Shown: piece after piece, positions 33,020 through 43,380 of the stretch
Numbering within the stretch: position 1 is the stretch's first letter
Layout: each line of letters starts with the position of its first letter
NCBI RefSeq assembly: GCF_958295425.1
Contig: NC_081142.1
Location: 26,926,822 to 26,990,821, forward strand
Length of the DNA: 64,000 nucleotides
Direction: 5' to 3'
Origin: Solea solea
Lineage: Eukaryota; Chordata; Actinopteri; Pleuronectiformes; Soleidae
Program-made: the position numbers and the translations under genes
Notes under the pieces: generated by a model
What the model saw: the letters and a program-made list of their open reading frames with translations, nothing else
Told to the model about the DNA's origin: nothing
Databases searched by the model: none

Positions 33020-34472
33020 CCCTTGTATTATGTTGAAAAAAAATTACATTGATTATGCTGCGGGTCATTTTGACCCGTACTGTGTAAATCCACTCAAAAC
33101 AGTCAAAAAACAGGTTATACCAATAACAACTCTATTTTAGATTAAATAAACATTCATAAAAGAGACATAACAATACATTTTTAATTTCAACACTATATTT
33201 AAGAACTATTTTGTTCAAGTTTTCCCCTTTTTTCATTTAACTTGCCCCTTTTTCTCACATTTTCAATGCTCTCCACATGATGGACAGAATGTAACTGTGT
33301 GCTTTCTGCAGATGTAATTCTTGCATTTCACACAAGAGGTACTTGTTTTACTGTCATCTCGGGTGGGACAGACCTGGCATCTTTTCCGTTTCTTTACACC
33401 CGTGTCCACTGGATCCATTGCAGATTGGTTGGATGACATGACCTGGACCTTTTCAATGACAGCTGCAGCTGCTGGGGATCGAGCTGGCCTGGCTCGCCTC
33501 TGGATCTTGGGAGTGACAAGTGCTTTGCCGAGTTCTTCCAGGAAAATCCGACATCGGTACAATTTGCCGGCATTCCATTGCTGGTTGATTTCAGTCCACA
33601 GGACATAGGCATTGTGAGCAGACACATCAACAATGTTGTAGAAAATCAGTCTTGCGCTGGCAGCTGTATGTTGCTGTGACTTTGTCCAGATTGTCAACTC
33701 CTCCTTTGGTGGAGTTGTAGTCCAGGATCATTTGGCTTCCATTTCTAATACAAGCCTCCCCTCCAAGTAATTTTCTCTATTGCTGGGAAATCTTGTAGGA
33801 CCGGGAGTCATTTTGATGACATTGGAAGATGACAGTCTACCTCGGCTTTGGTGTGGTTACCATCTTTAGATGCCCATGTCCCCTCTGTGGATGATGATTG
33901 CTGCATTCCTTGGCTTTCATCCGATGGAGACACAACGGCAGGCTCATCCTGTGAATCCTCCTCATCGTCGGAAAATTGACAATCTGGATCATCAATTACA
34001 TTGTCCTCGGTCTCTGAAATCTCTTCCTCTGCATCACTATCCCAGTTCAAAATCTTTGATAAAGCTTCTTCAGCTGTTAACCTTCTGGAGCTAATTTTTG
34101 GTGTGTTTGTCAAAGAGATGGCATGAGAAAGGTGACAAGGGCAAGGGAGAGAAAGTCCCTCCTCGACACACACCTGGGTCTCTGGCAGTCAAAATAAAGT
34201 ACATCAAAGAGGCATGTTTGTTTTGGATTTGTACAGCTACTTACCCACATAAATGGGTCCGGGTCAAAATGACCCGCAACATCATCTTTGTATGTATGTA
34301 CTCTGCACATACATTCCACTACACATCAAACTGTCCAGATTTTACACACCAGTTCATGACCCTAGATGAGGAAAAGTCACAAAATTTCATGGAGAAAAAG
34401 AAAGGATAACTCGTACTTTGGTCAACACAAAAACCGAAATGGGTCAAATTGACCCTTAACATAATACAAGGG
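33020..34472 (-). mobile_element. piggyBac element, internally deleted, ends intact
   Basis: A 1,453-bp element flanked by TTAA on both sides, with an exact 15-bp terminal inverted repeat CCCTTGTATTATGTT. Palindromes of the form GGGTCANNNTGACCC lie just inside both ends (33,062-33,076, 34,261-34,275 and 34,441-34,455). The transposase gene runs on the minus strand and lacks most of its catalytic core. The intact ends and exact TTAA duplications suggest it could once have been mobilised in trans. Confidence 0.9.
33263..34173 (-). pseudogene. piggyBac transposase remnant
   Basis: A cut-and-paste transposase of the piggyBac/PGBD family, now broken. The N-terminal part (34,173-33,808) has the acidic region of the family (RLTAEEALSKIL, DSDAEEEISETEDNV, DDEEDSQDE). 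A large deletion then removes the centre with the first catalytic aspartates. Near 33,725-33,690 the frame shows ILDYNSTKGGVDNLDK, the conserved block carrying the last catalytic Asp. A small deletion with a frameshift follows YSCQRKT, after which FYNIVDVSAHNAYVLW continues. The C-terminus (to 33,263) keeps the zinc-binding cysteine-rich domain: CQVC, CVKC, CRKH and CPSCG. Full-length family members are about 550-600 residues. Confidence 0.85.
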
Positions 34473-34476
34473 TTAA
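34473..34476. repeat. TTAA target duplication, right
   Basis: TTAA directly after the piggyBac right end. Confidence 0.8.
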
Positions 34477-34540
34477 GAGACTACTGACAATGCAACACAT
34501 CAGCTTATTGCTGCTTGTATCTCTAGTATCAGTATTGATG

Positions 34541-34968
34541 CATCCCTGGTGAAAAACCAGTGAAAAAACATGTAGACACTGTAAAGATGGTTCAAACTGA
34601 GCGTCAGCATGAGGAAGGAAGGTGATTTAAGTGACTTTGAATGTGGTGGAACCTGGTTGTAGGTCAGAGTATTTCAGAAACCACGGGTCTGCTTGGATTT
34701 CCATGCACAACCCTATCTTGTGTTGAGAGTGAACAGTCCAGAAAAGAGACCATAATAATAGAGAAAGGAGAAACTTCCTTGGCCTTGACTGGTTTCAAAC
34801 AATAAAAATGTAGCAGTGACTCAAATAACCACACATTACAACCAAGAGAAGAAGACAATGTCTGAACACACAACATGCCAAAGAGCACCAGGAGACCACA
34901 CCAGGTGTCACTCCTGCCACTTTATCAGACGTGTCCTCTGGACATAATAAAGTCACTGGTGAGTGTAT
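34541..34968 (+). mobile_element. Tc1-like transposon remnant
   Basis: GGTTCAAACTGAGCGTCAGC, GAAGGTGATTTAAGTGACTT, GTATTTCAGAAACCACGGGT and GTGACTCAAATAACCACACA are relics of the same Tc1 family as 10,991-11,375, but with different portions of the transposase gene kept. The right end (AATAAAGTCACTGGTGAGTG) matches the family terminus; the left end is degraded. The middle and 3' half of the gene are deleted. Confidence 0.75.
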
Positions 34969-35883
34969 ATTTATAACAATCCCTTCTTCTGCAGTTTTTG
35001 GTTGGAGAAATACCTCTGACTCCACTGTGAGTTCGGTCCCCTGAGTGCTGGATGAATTTGGGGTAGGGAGCTGGTTTAACTTGTGCCATTGGTGGAATGA
35101 ATGGAAAACATCTGCTGCAGCCGACTTGACCAACAACCTACTTTCTACAAGGAAGACAAAGTAGGTCAACAATCCCGCTAATTGGTCCAACGCTTGGTCC
35201 ATTTCTTCTTCATTTGAAATATACAGGTGATCAAGATGATACATCCCCACACACACACACACACACACATGAAAACGCCATTAAAACGGTTGTAATAACT
35301 GTTAAAATATATTCATTCTTTAACAACATTAGTGTAAAGCTGGTGGAAAGTCAAGCACTGCAAGTCTTCTGCACCTGAATGCGACAGTCCCAGTGGGGGA
35401 AATGAGACCATCTGCCCCTCTGCAGGTGACTATCCCCGGATAGAGGATGGAGTTAAGCTGAGACAGCGAAAGAGAGCAGCAGGGTAAACTGTCCTGCTAT
35501 GAAGCTGCTGTAGCAGGCAAATAACCGTAATGGGCCGGACGATAAAGCCTCCGTACAGCTGGCACCGCCTCTCTGAAAACTACCACTGTTGTTTCCGGAC
35601 CATCAGTGATAAATTTCACTTATAACTGACCGCGTGGTTGGCTGCAGGTGTCCCGCCCAATGACTTCCTCCTGAGCGTCTCACCAGGAGAGACATTAGTG
35701 GACACGGATTCGTCACAGGCTGAAGAAAACGGGCAAATGACCACATACAGAGACGACTCCATCACAAGAGGACGATCACTTCCACTGATGATGAGGAGAA
35801 AACCTGCAGCAACCAGAATCAGGAACCGCATTATCGTTTTTTTTCTAAATGAGTATCTGATTACAGTGATGGACTGGCTAGAG
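34969..35883. other. Unresolved region with open frames on both strands
   Basis: Higher GC than the surroundings between 35,350 and 35,840. On the minus strand an ATG at 35,831 opens MRFLILVAAGFLLIISG, which looks like a signal peptide, and the frame meets a GTGAGA donor-like site near 35,688. On the plus strand a frame follows a CTGCAG acceptor-like site at 35,642-35,647. A minus-strand frame at 35,268-34,795 (with LDQLAGLLTYFVFLVE) runs into the Tc1 end. None resembles a known family; I cannot tell whether any is an exon. Confidence 0.25.
35248..35270. repeat. (CA)n microsatellite
   Basis: About 11 CA units. Confidence 0.9.
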
Positions 35884-35985
35884 CCAGGGTTCTCAAACTG
35901 TGGACCGTGTACCACCAGCGGTACGAGAGCTTCCTGTGGTGTCGGAAATCAGAAAAACTGTTCTACTGTATATACCAGGGTCAAG
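35884..35985 (+). mobile_element. hAT (Charlie-like) fragment
   Basis: CAGGGTTCTCAAACTGTGGA, GTACCACCAGCGGTACGAG and AGCTTCCTGTGGT are characteristic of the ends of a hAT family found across vertebrates. Only one end is visible. Confidence 0.55.
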
Positions 35986-36148
35986 AAGAAGAACATTTAA
36001 AATGCACGAATGGCATGAGCGCTGTGTACAAACCTTTATTTAAATAAAGCTAATTTGAATAAGGACCCAAAAGACTGAGACTGAGACTGTCACTGGTTAA
36101 ATAAAACATTATTAATCTCATAAAATCGACACCTGTTAAAGTCTATTG

Positions 36149-36360
36149 CCGCGTTTCCACTACATGGTCCCAGCTCACCTCGTGTCACCTTGGCACGGCT
36201 CGACTCTATACGGTTTAGTTGATATTTCCAATAACCATAGTACCTCCTCAACGTGGGCGGGGCATCACAGCACGGCTTCATGAAACTGCTGTGACTTTGT
36301 TTTATTCACGACACAAACTAGTGACTTGTAAACAGTTGTTTTCAGTGTACTGAATCATTA
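36149..36360 (+). mobile_element. Harbinger-like MITE fragment
   Basis: TTGCCGCGTTTCCACTACAT, GGTCCCAGCTCACCTCG and GTACCTCCTCAACGTGGGCG resemble the left part of the TIR-bearing element at 55,514-56,235 and the fragment at 46,120-46,235. The right end is missing. Confidence 0.5.
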
Positions 36361-36679
36361 GAATTCAGTACTTCCTGATAGGTAAAACCGAACAAATGAT
36401 TTCAAACACCAAAGTGTGTAACAAAATAACACAAGATATTGACTGAATGTTTGTAGATTTAATTATGTGAACTTTTTCTTAGGTGACTAAGGTTTAGGTT
36501 TCCCTTTGTTTCTACCGTGTCCAACAAGGGACAAACTCAGCCTTAAATCCCATGCCTTTGAAAAATTTAACTGATATCTATTCTGTTCATATTTGAAAAC
36601 TTAATTTCTCAAACTCTACTAATCATAAACTTAATTATTCTCATAAAAGCCATGAAAAGTAAGGAAAAAGGCAGTTTCT
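36361..36679. other. Unique AT-rich DNA
   Basis: Nothing recognised. Confidence 0.3.
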
Positions 36680-37270
36680 AAATCGATTTGAAGAAGCCAT
36701 CACAGCCTCACCTCTCTGCATTTAGCTCAGTCACACATGGCTCCAACACCAAATGCTCATTATGCAAATAAGTAGCCTGAGGTAATGCAAAGCCAAACAG
36801 CTAAAACAAATGAGACATTACAACTTGATAGAGTTGAGACACTACAATTAACATCTAACTTAACAATCTCAGCATGTGTGGATCAAAGTGTTGCGTATCA
36901 CGAGCTAACGCCTTTTTGCTTTCATGTTCAGATAACGCTGCCTGGACACCAAACATCTTATTTGTCCACGGGGGGAAATAGCTCACCTAGCATCGATGTA
37001 TCAGCAGATCGCGCTGATTTGACACGCCTCTTTTGTCTCTGAGGAAGAGTCGAGCAGCGACGTAAAGTAGGACAAATGTGGGATCCTCAAGCTGCAGGAT
37101 TAAAGGTGCCAAGATTAAAGAACGAATGAATCAGGTTGGGATTAATTTATGGAGGCTGTTCATGGTAAACAAACATGATTCACTCATCACATGATTAATG
37201 TGTGATTTGATGGCGCGGAACTCATGCTAATATGGGATTCCAAGATGGCTGCCACCTACAAACACTGCTT
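36680..37270. promoter_or_regulatory. Candidate conserved non-coding block
   Basis: Contains CATTATGCAAATAAGTAGCC (octamer-like ATGCAAAT), AACGCTGCCTGGACACC, AGCATCGATGTATCAGC and CATGATTAATGTGTGATTTG. An open frame at 36,785-37,042 has no domain. Inferred from texture. Confidence 0.25.
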
Positions 37271-37369
37271 CTTTTTACCATTAATGGCGCTTCATTTGTG
37301 TTTGTTTGGCTTCATTTTTAACCTCAGACATGTGGCTATGCTGTATGACTGGTGTTACTATAATTATTA

Positions 37370-37388
37370 TATATATATATATACATAT
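37370..37388. repeat. (AT)n microsatellite
   Basis: Short AT run. Confidence 0.8.
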
Positions 37389-38779
37389 ACAACTCATTAC
37401 TTCTAAAGTCCTTCATCTACAGCTTGTCCTTTTCTGAGGGAACCAGCTCCAGAGAGGCATGATGTCACACCCTGGATGAGATAATGAAGATAATAGTGAT
37501 GATGACAACTTGTGTTATTAATGTTATTGATTCTTGAAATGCACTTGCTACACAACCATTCGCTGTCTCTATCTCTCTCCTCTATCTTCTTCTCTCCTTT
37601 TTCATTCCATTCTCCTGCCAATGAACTTTCTTTAATGTTACGCACTGTGCCTTTAAGGATGTTTTCATTTTGCAGTTTAACACTGGCTGACACACTAATA
37701 CACCATGTTCTGCTTTTTGTGGATGAATGAAACTATTGATTAATCAGGAAATTCCTCTCTGGCCAAAAACACAAGAAAGTCTAAAAAAATGTTTGTTAAA
37801 AACTTAATAAAATTGGATTTCAGAATCATTTTAACTTCTCACTTTCTGTTGCTCATATACCAACTCCATTAGCTAAAATAGTGTTTATTTCTCTGTGCTC
37901 AACTTTTGAATACAATTTGTTTGAATACACTGACTGTAACATTACACAGTAAAAATGAAGGTGTTAAAATACTTAAAATATTTCAATCTTTCATTAATAG
38001 TTAAATAAATTATTAATTGTTGATGGGACTTTTTTTGAGTTATAAGAACTATGCAAAATTAAACTTTTAGGAAAACTCACTGTTGATTTTATAGCTTTCA
38101 AATAACTAACTATAATATTTTGTCCTTTTCATTTCCTCTCATAATATCAACTTCCGTTGACATTCCAAAATCCACAAATTCCACACTAAATAGCCTAATG
38201 AAGACTCATCCTTCCAATTCCTTAAACCCAGAATTCTGATATGATAAAAAAAAATCACATCTCTGATACCAAGCCACACATTTTCACAAAAACAGAAATC
38301 ATCAAATAACACCTTGATTGTGTTTCATGACAATGCCATGAGGAGATGATATTTATATATTTGGTATAAATGCAACATGAATCTTCAAAACAACAGACCA
38401 GTTTTGTGTCATCTGCTGATGGAAACATCTGTCAGTCATTACGAAAACCTGGACTAATCCTTTAGAATTTGATTCATTTAAGAGTATTGTTAGTTTCAGT
38501 GGTTGAGCCCTTATTATCATGCATTTAGGAAATGAGGCAAATAGAAAAGGCATAAGAACTCAATCAATAGCTCTTTTCATTTTGCCTTAATGGCCCCATC
38601 TTTTTTTTTCTCTGTGGACTGAAAAGAGCACAGGGGAGGTTGGTGTTACAAGCATAAAATGTAATTTCTCTGCAGGAAAAGGAAAAGAAAAAAAGAAAAC
38701 ATCATAATGCCTCATATCCCCTTTCTGCATATTCCTATAACATTCGGCAAAATTGAGTATGGATTTAACATCAAAATGT

Positions 38780-38781
<2 letters not shown>
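37389..38781. other. AT-rich unique DNA
   Basis: No element or exon recognised. Confidence 0.4.

Positions 38782-38823
<42 letters not shown>
38782..38823. repeat. (AT)n microsatellite
   Basis: About 21 AT units, perfect. Confidence 0.9.
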
Positions 38824-38825
<2 letters not shown>

Positions 38826-39817
38826 AAATGAGATATTAAAGTCAATATTTCAATCAGAGGATGTTTCAGTTCAGAGGCTCAGTGTGCTCAGATGAGCCGC
38901 CTCGCAGGCACTGCTCCAGTTTTACTCCATGAAATTAACTTGTGAGGAAAAAGTCAAACTCGGGGATTGAGATGTCAAACATGGCAGGAAATACAAAGAC
39001 GAGTCCAATTTCATGAAGGGGGACAAAGAAGAAGCTATGAAACAGGGTTTCATTGTTCAGGAAGCTTAAATTCCTGCAATATTCTTGTTCATAAAAGTGG
39101 GCACACTAAGGTTTAATGTTTACAGAGGATGTCAGTTAAATCAAATGAAACAGAAATAGCTAGCTTTCTTATCTGATTTTGTATTTTATCTTGTTTCAGC
39201 ATTTTAAGTTAACCAAACAGCCAACGCAGATGCCTTAAAGACGACATGTGTCAGTATTTATTGTATAAATGGCTTGTGTAGGATCCATTGTGTTTCACAA
39301 CACCATAAGTAACATTGGTGCATTTTAGCTGATGCTTTTAATGCACATTAATGCAAGAAAACTAGCTATAGATTGACCATTAAGCTAATATCAAGACTGC
39401 ATGTAAAGAACTTTTCATCGGAAATGTCAGAATTCCCGAAATCAACATAACGCTATAAAAGAGGCCATCGCTAAAGTCTTTGCACACCAGACGCGATGCG
39501 AATATATACGAGACAAAAGTGCGGATAATTCGGATGCAAATTACGACGCATGCACATCAAGCACGATGCGGAGAAATTAATAACAACACTCAATCTCATT
39601 GGTTAGCTTTGGATTTGTCGGAAAATAGCTTGAGAAAATTGACCACAGTCCGAAAAAAAAACTGTTGCAATTTCACTCGGTGAAATTACGCGGCCTACGT
39701 GAATGCTGTGTTGATTGGTCACGTAAAGGCCGTCTGCACAAATGTAATATAACATGAAATTTTCTTTGTGAAAATAATACAATAAATTGTGACTGCAGGT
39801 TTAGTATGATTTGAACT
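38824..39817. other. Unique non-coding DNA
   Basis: No recognisable element or exon. Confidence 0.35.
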
Positions 39818-39997
39818 AGATACTCAAGGTTGTGATATTGATACCGGTATCAGTAAATACTTGAGGTTAAGATATTGGTACCGACATTGGTAGATACTCA
39901 CAGTTGTGCTATTGATACCAGTTTCGGTAGATATTCGAGGTAGCAATTTTGATATCGGTATTGGTAGATACTCGAGGTTGTGATGCTGATTCTGGAC
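39818..39997. repeat. 37-bp minisatellite, 4.9 units
   Basis: Five consecutive units begin at 39,818, 39,855, 39,892, 39,929 and 39,966; the last is partial. Each has the form AGATACTCGAGGTTGTGATA followed by TTGATACCGGTATCGGT. Units differ by roughly 15-30%, so the array is old. The second half of each unit is near-palindromic (GATACCGGTATC). Confidence 0.85.
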
Positions 39998-40109
39998 ACA
40001 AAAAAGTGATATTGTCTCATCCCCTAATCAAAGGTACTTTTAAGGAAATACTGTATGTATTATCAGTTTGAAGCTTTTTCACGATTAAAACAAGATTTAT
40101 GATTGTTTA

Positions 40110-40320
40110 AGCTCCTTAAATGTGAATATTTTTTGGTTTCTTTGCTTCATATAACAAATAAATCATTTAAGAGTGAGCCATTTTGGTTTGTGGACAAAAG
40201 AACACATTTGAGAACATCATCATTTCCAGGTTTGACAAGCGACCAAGCGATTACTCGATTAATCGTGAAAATAATCGACAGATGAATTGATTATGAAAAT
40301 AATCATTAGTTGCAACTGTA
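40110..40320 (-). mobile_element. DNA-transposon fragment (hAT-like, TTGCAGCCC family)
   Basis: TTTTGGTTTGTGGACAAAAG, ACACATTTGAGAACATCATC and CTCGATTAATCGTGAAAATA then ATCATTAGTTGCAACTG match one end of a very common fish family. Related fragments lie at 49,520-49,764 and 50,497-50,575. Confidence 0.55.
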
Positions 40321-40382
40321 AATGGAAGCCTTTGGGAAAATGAGTTTCTACATTTCTCTTGATTTATGAATGTCCATAAACA

Positions 40383-40516
40383 GGTTTCTGAGGAGTTAAT
40401 GGTCTCAATCACTAGTTTCACATCTTCATCAATTGAACATACTATGGATTATGTAAATTATGTTGCCATTTAGAGTAAAATAGATGATAAAGTATGGCAC
40501 ATATGAGTGGACTACT
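40383..40516 (+). repeat. Dispersed repeat, copy 2 (partner at 15.0 kb)
   Basis: Same-orientation match to 14,984-15,113 (GTTTCTGAGGAGTTAATGG, ACATCTTCATCAATTGAAC, AAAGTATGGCACATATGAGT). Confidence 0.55.
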
Positions 40517-40869
40517 GGCTTAACCCAATAGCGTCCTTGTTGCAGGTAACGTCTGTGAACTTCCAGTGTCAATATCACAAGGGTTCAAAACAGGAGACGA
40601 CAACCATTTAACATCTTTTTATTTTAAAGTGACCAGTGTGTTGTATTGCTGTTACACATGTACAGTAAAAATTAAAGTTTTATATAAAGAAATGATTTAC
40701 AAAACACACGTAGACAGTCAAGAAGCCATGAGTGGACAGAGTGGCTGTAAACTGGGTCACCTGATTATAGTAACACATAATACAAAATAGATCACAGTAT
40801 ATAAAGGACTGTTCATAATAAGCTCTTGATAACAGTAGTTTTTAAACCAATGCTCCACTAATGGACTCG

Positions 40870-41010
40870 TCACAGATGAGATCGTTATTGTGTGAACAGG
40901 CAGGAGTTAATCCTGTCGAGCAAATCGCACTCATTGCTCCCACATTAACAGCTGCATTTCCAATCGGGCTTCAAACGGCTAATTAAGAAACAGGAGCTGA
41001 TTCTGGCAAA
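40870..41010. promoter_or_regulatory. Candidate conserved non-coding block next to possible exon
   Basis: CCACATTAACAGCTGCATTT, CCAATCGGGCTTCAAACGGC and TAATTAAGAAACAGG form an ordered, repeat-free stretch with an E-box (CAGCTG) and a TAATTA core, 30 bp from the donor end of the candidate exon at 41,041-41,211. Inferred only. Confidence 0.25.
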
Positions 41011-41040
41011 AAAAAAAAGCGATTCAGAAGAAAGTTTTAC

Positions 41041-41211
41041 CTCCTCTCATTCGGTGTGGGGGTAAATCTTGAGAGAGCAGGTCGCGGCTGCCCCTCTTCC
41101 CCAAAATCCTCCACGCCTCATCCTTCATGTGCGGCTGCTCGTCATGTCCCGTCACCAGCACAGTTACACCTGAACACTCCACTGCTGCCAAACACCTGGC
41201 TCCATCTCCCA
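41041..41211 (-). CDS. Candidate internal exon, possible ILEI/FAM3-like domain
   Basis: On the minus strand a pyrimidine-rich acceptor (TTATTTTTCATTTGGACAG) precedes 171 open bases that end at AGAGGAG before GTAAAACT. The exon would be symmetrical, phase 1 at both ends. It encodes about 57 residues beginning GDGARCLAAVECSGVTVLV and including VTGHDEQPHMKDEAWRIL and GKRGSRDLLSQDLPPHRMR. Third positions are strongly G/C, unlike the AT-rich flanks. The spacing G-VTVLV-DE-H-KDEA-L-GS resembles the core of the ILEI domain of FAM3, POMGNT1 and CEMIP proteins, but the match is by eye and short. No neighbouring exon of that domain was identified. It could instead be a conserved non-coding element that happens to be open. 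Confidence 0.35.
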
Positions 41212-41496
41212 CTGTCCAAATGAAAAATAAGCATAATCTGCCTTTCTGAGTATCCAGCAAATGAGGGATTTCATGACAAATTGGGTGGAGGTTTATTATG
41301 CAAAAAGGAAGGAAAAACAGAGACAGAGAGAGATAGGAGCCAAAATAAAGGGATAGGTTGTTGGAAATAGTAGACATTGTGGTAGATTACTGTTTAAGGT
41401 CATACCTTTTAATGGAGAAAGAAACTAGGAAAGATTGCTCTCTTATAGTCAGGTGTTTTTGTGCGTTTGGCTGTATGAGGTATTGACATATGGTCG
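41212..41496. other. Unique DNA upstream of the candidate exon
   Basis: AT-rich, with an AGAGACAGAGAGAGA run at about 41,320. The open frame of the candidate exon continues into this stretch but loses protein-like character. Confidence 0.3.
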
Positions 41497-41725
41497 AATA
41501 TAACACAATTTTATTCATTAAGCACTTTTAGAAAAAACACAGTTGGTTGAACTGCTGTACAGTGACGTTAAAATCCGTAAAAGACATACAGGAACAACGG
41601 AATAAGGCGCTGACTACATGGGTTCTTTCTCTGAGAAACAATGGCTGCCAGTGCAGAACACGAAGAAAAACAGATTTTAGCCACAGAAGAATCACAGAAC
41701 AAAATAAACACCAGTCAAGAATGTG
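41497..41725 (-). mobile_element. LINE-derived dispersed repeat, minus orientation
   Basis: CACAATTTTATTCATTAAGC, ACTTTTAGAAAAAACACAG, TTGGTTGAACTGCTGTACAG and AACAATGGCTGCCAGTGCAG follow the layout of the longer copy at 27,215-27,640. Confidence 0.5.
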
Positions 41726-43002
41726 TTTGATCTCTTAATTTCACAATAAACTGAAATGTGTGTGAGCTGCTCACTCCCTGTGCCAAAGTCATATTGGAGG
41801 AAATCATAATGTTTAGGTCACAGCCCACAGAAGTTGTTGATCCACTGCTGCATGAGGAGGTATTCTAGACGTAGGCTTGTGTAGGTTTTATTAAATGACT
41901 CTTTATTATATGACAGAAAAGCCCAGTTAAGCCCTGACTATGTCGGTTCCTCGTACAACCACACTTCACACAACATAAATGACAAATTGACATGTGAATT
42001 CCAGCATAATTTCCAATATACTTTTGAACCTACACTATTTATACAACCTCGTAAACATCTTATAATCCAGTTTATGTGGGGAGCTGAGAACAATGATGTT
42101 TGATATAAAGTGTGTGGAACATCCTGTGCAGAAATTCAAATTCACGGCGCAATAGAGAATTAACTGCCTCAATAGTTTGATGGATGTGTTTCTTAAAACT
42201 TAATTAGTGTGAAGTTCTCTCGGGATAAGTGGGTGTTCAATAAATGTCACACAGTTCAACACAAGTGGCGTTCAAAAACATTTCAAATCACATAAAATTA
42301 AGAAAGAGAGAGGCGGGACACCGTTTTTTTCTTATTTTTGATTCATTACTTTACATTATTATTATACATCTCCTTACATTACATTACTTACTCTAACCAC
42401 CTGATGTCTGGTGGCAGAGTGCTGTCTCGGATGGTGGGGGTGGGCTGGGCTGGGGTTGGCTGGGTCTCCTTACCTCCTGTTAGCGGAAGGGTGAAGTATT
42501 TTAAAAATAAAAGTGGTACAATAAATAAATAAATACATCTAGAGGCTGAAAAAACAGCGAACACAAAATATATAACTGCATTAATACATGCACCTGGCAG
42601 TCATTTCTATATTTCTATATAATGCAGTCACAAAATACACATTAGTCATTAACACAGAGGAAATAGGAAAGCATTGAATAAAACAACATTACTATTAGAG
42701 ACGATTTAAAATTTCCCAACACAATTATCCTGAAAATAATTGGGATTCATGATATTATTGGCATGAATGAAATAAAAAAGGTTTTTAGATTCTTAAACCT
42801 AAGCAGGCGTAGCCTCTGTCTGCACTTATGGTGACAACAAGCAGAACAGAAGCAGACAGTGATAAAAATGTCAGGGGGGCATATTTTAATGAAAAGAGGA
42901 AAAAAAAGCACAATAAGAATCAAAACAAAAAAAAACAGCTGATGCGGATTAAAGTGGTGGGCGATCGATTAAAGATCAGACATGATGATCTGTTCTGAGC
43001 TG
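41726..43002. other. Mostly unique DNA
   Basis: AT-rich, except for a G-rich patch at 42,410-42,480 (GGATGGTGGGGGTGGGCTGG) whose minus strand is open between acceptor-like and donor-like sites (42,392-42,476). Otherwise featureless. Confidence 0.35.
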
Positions 43003-43342
43003 TGAGAGGGAGACACAACACACACAGGGTGAGAGAGAGAGAGAGAAAGAGAGGGAGACACAACACACACAGGGTGAGAGAGAGAAGAGAGAGAGAGGGA
43101 GACACAACACACACAGGGTGAGAGAGAGAGACACACAACACACACAGGGTGAGAGAGAGAGCGACACAACACACACAGGGTGAGATAGAGAGAGGGAGCG
43201 AGAGAGGGAGACACACAGACACAGGGTTAAAGGGAGAGAGAGAGGGGGACACAACACACACAGGGTGAGAGAGAGAGGGAGAGAGAGGGGGACACAACAC
43301 ACACAGGGTTAGAGAAAGAGAGAGGGAGACACAACACACACA

Positions 43343-43380
<38 letters not shown>

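Noticed and set aside
34795..35268. 157-codon minus-strand frame as a gene
   Set aside because: It starts in a CA microsatellite (MCVCVCV) and ends inside a Tc1-like remnant; only the middle looks protein-like and it matches nothing I know.
37365..38823. AT microsatellites as replication origins or matrix attachment sites
   Set aside because: AT-richness alone is not evidence of either function.
39818..39997. CRISPR-like repeat array
   Set aside because: Units are contiguous with no unique spacers, and the DNA is clearly eukaryotic; it is a minisatellite.
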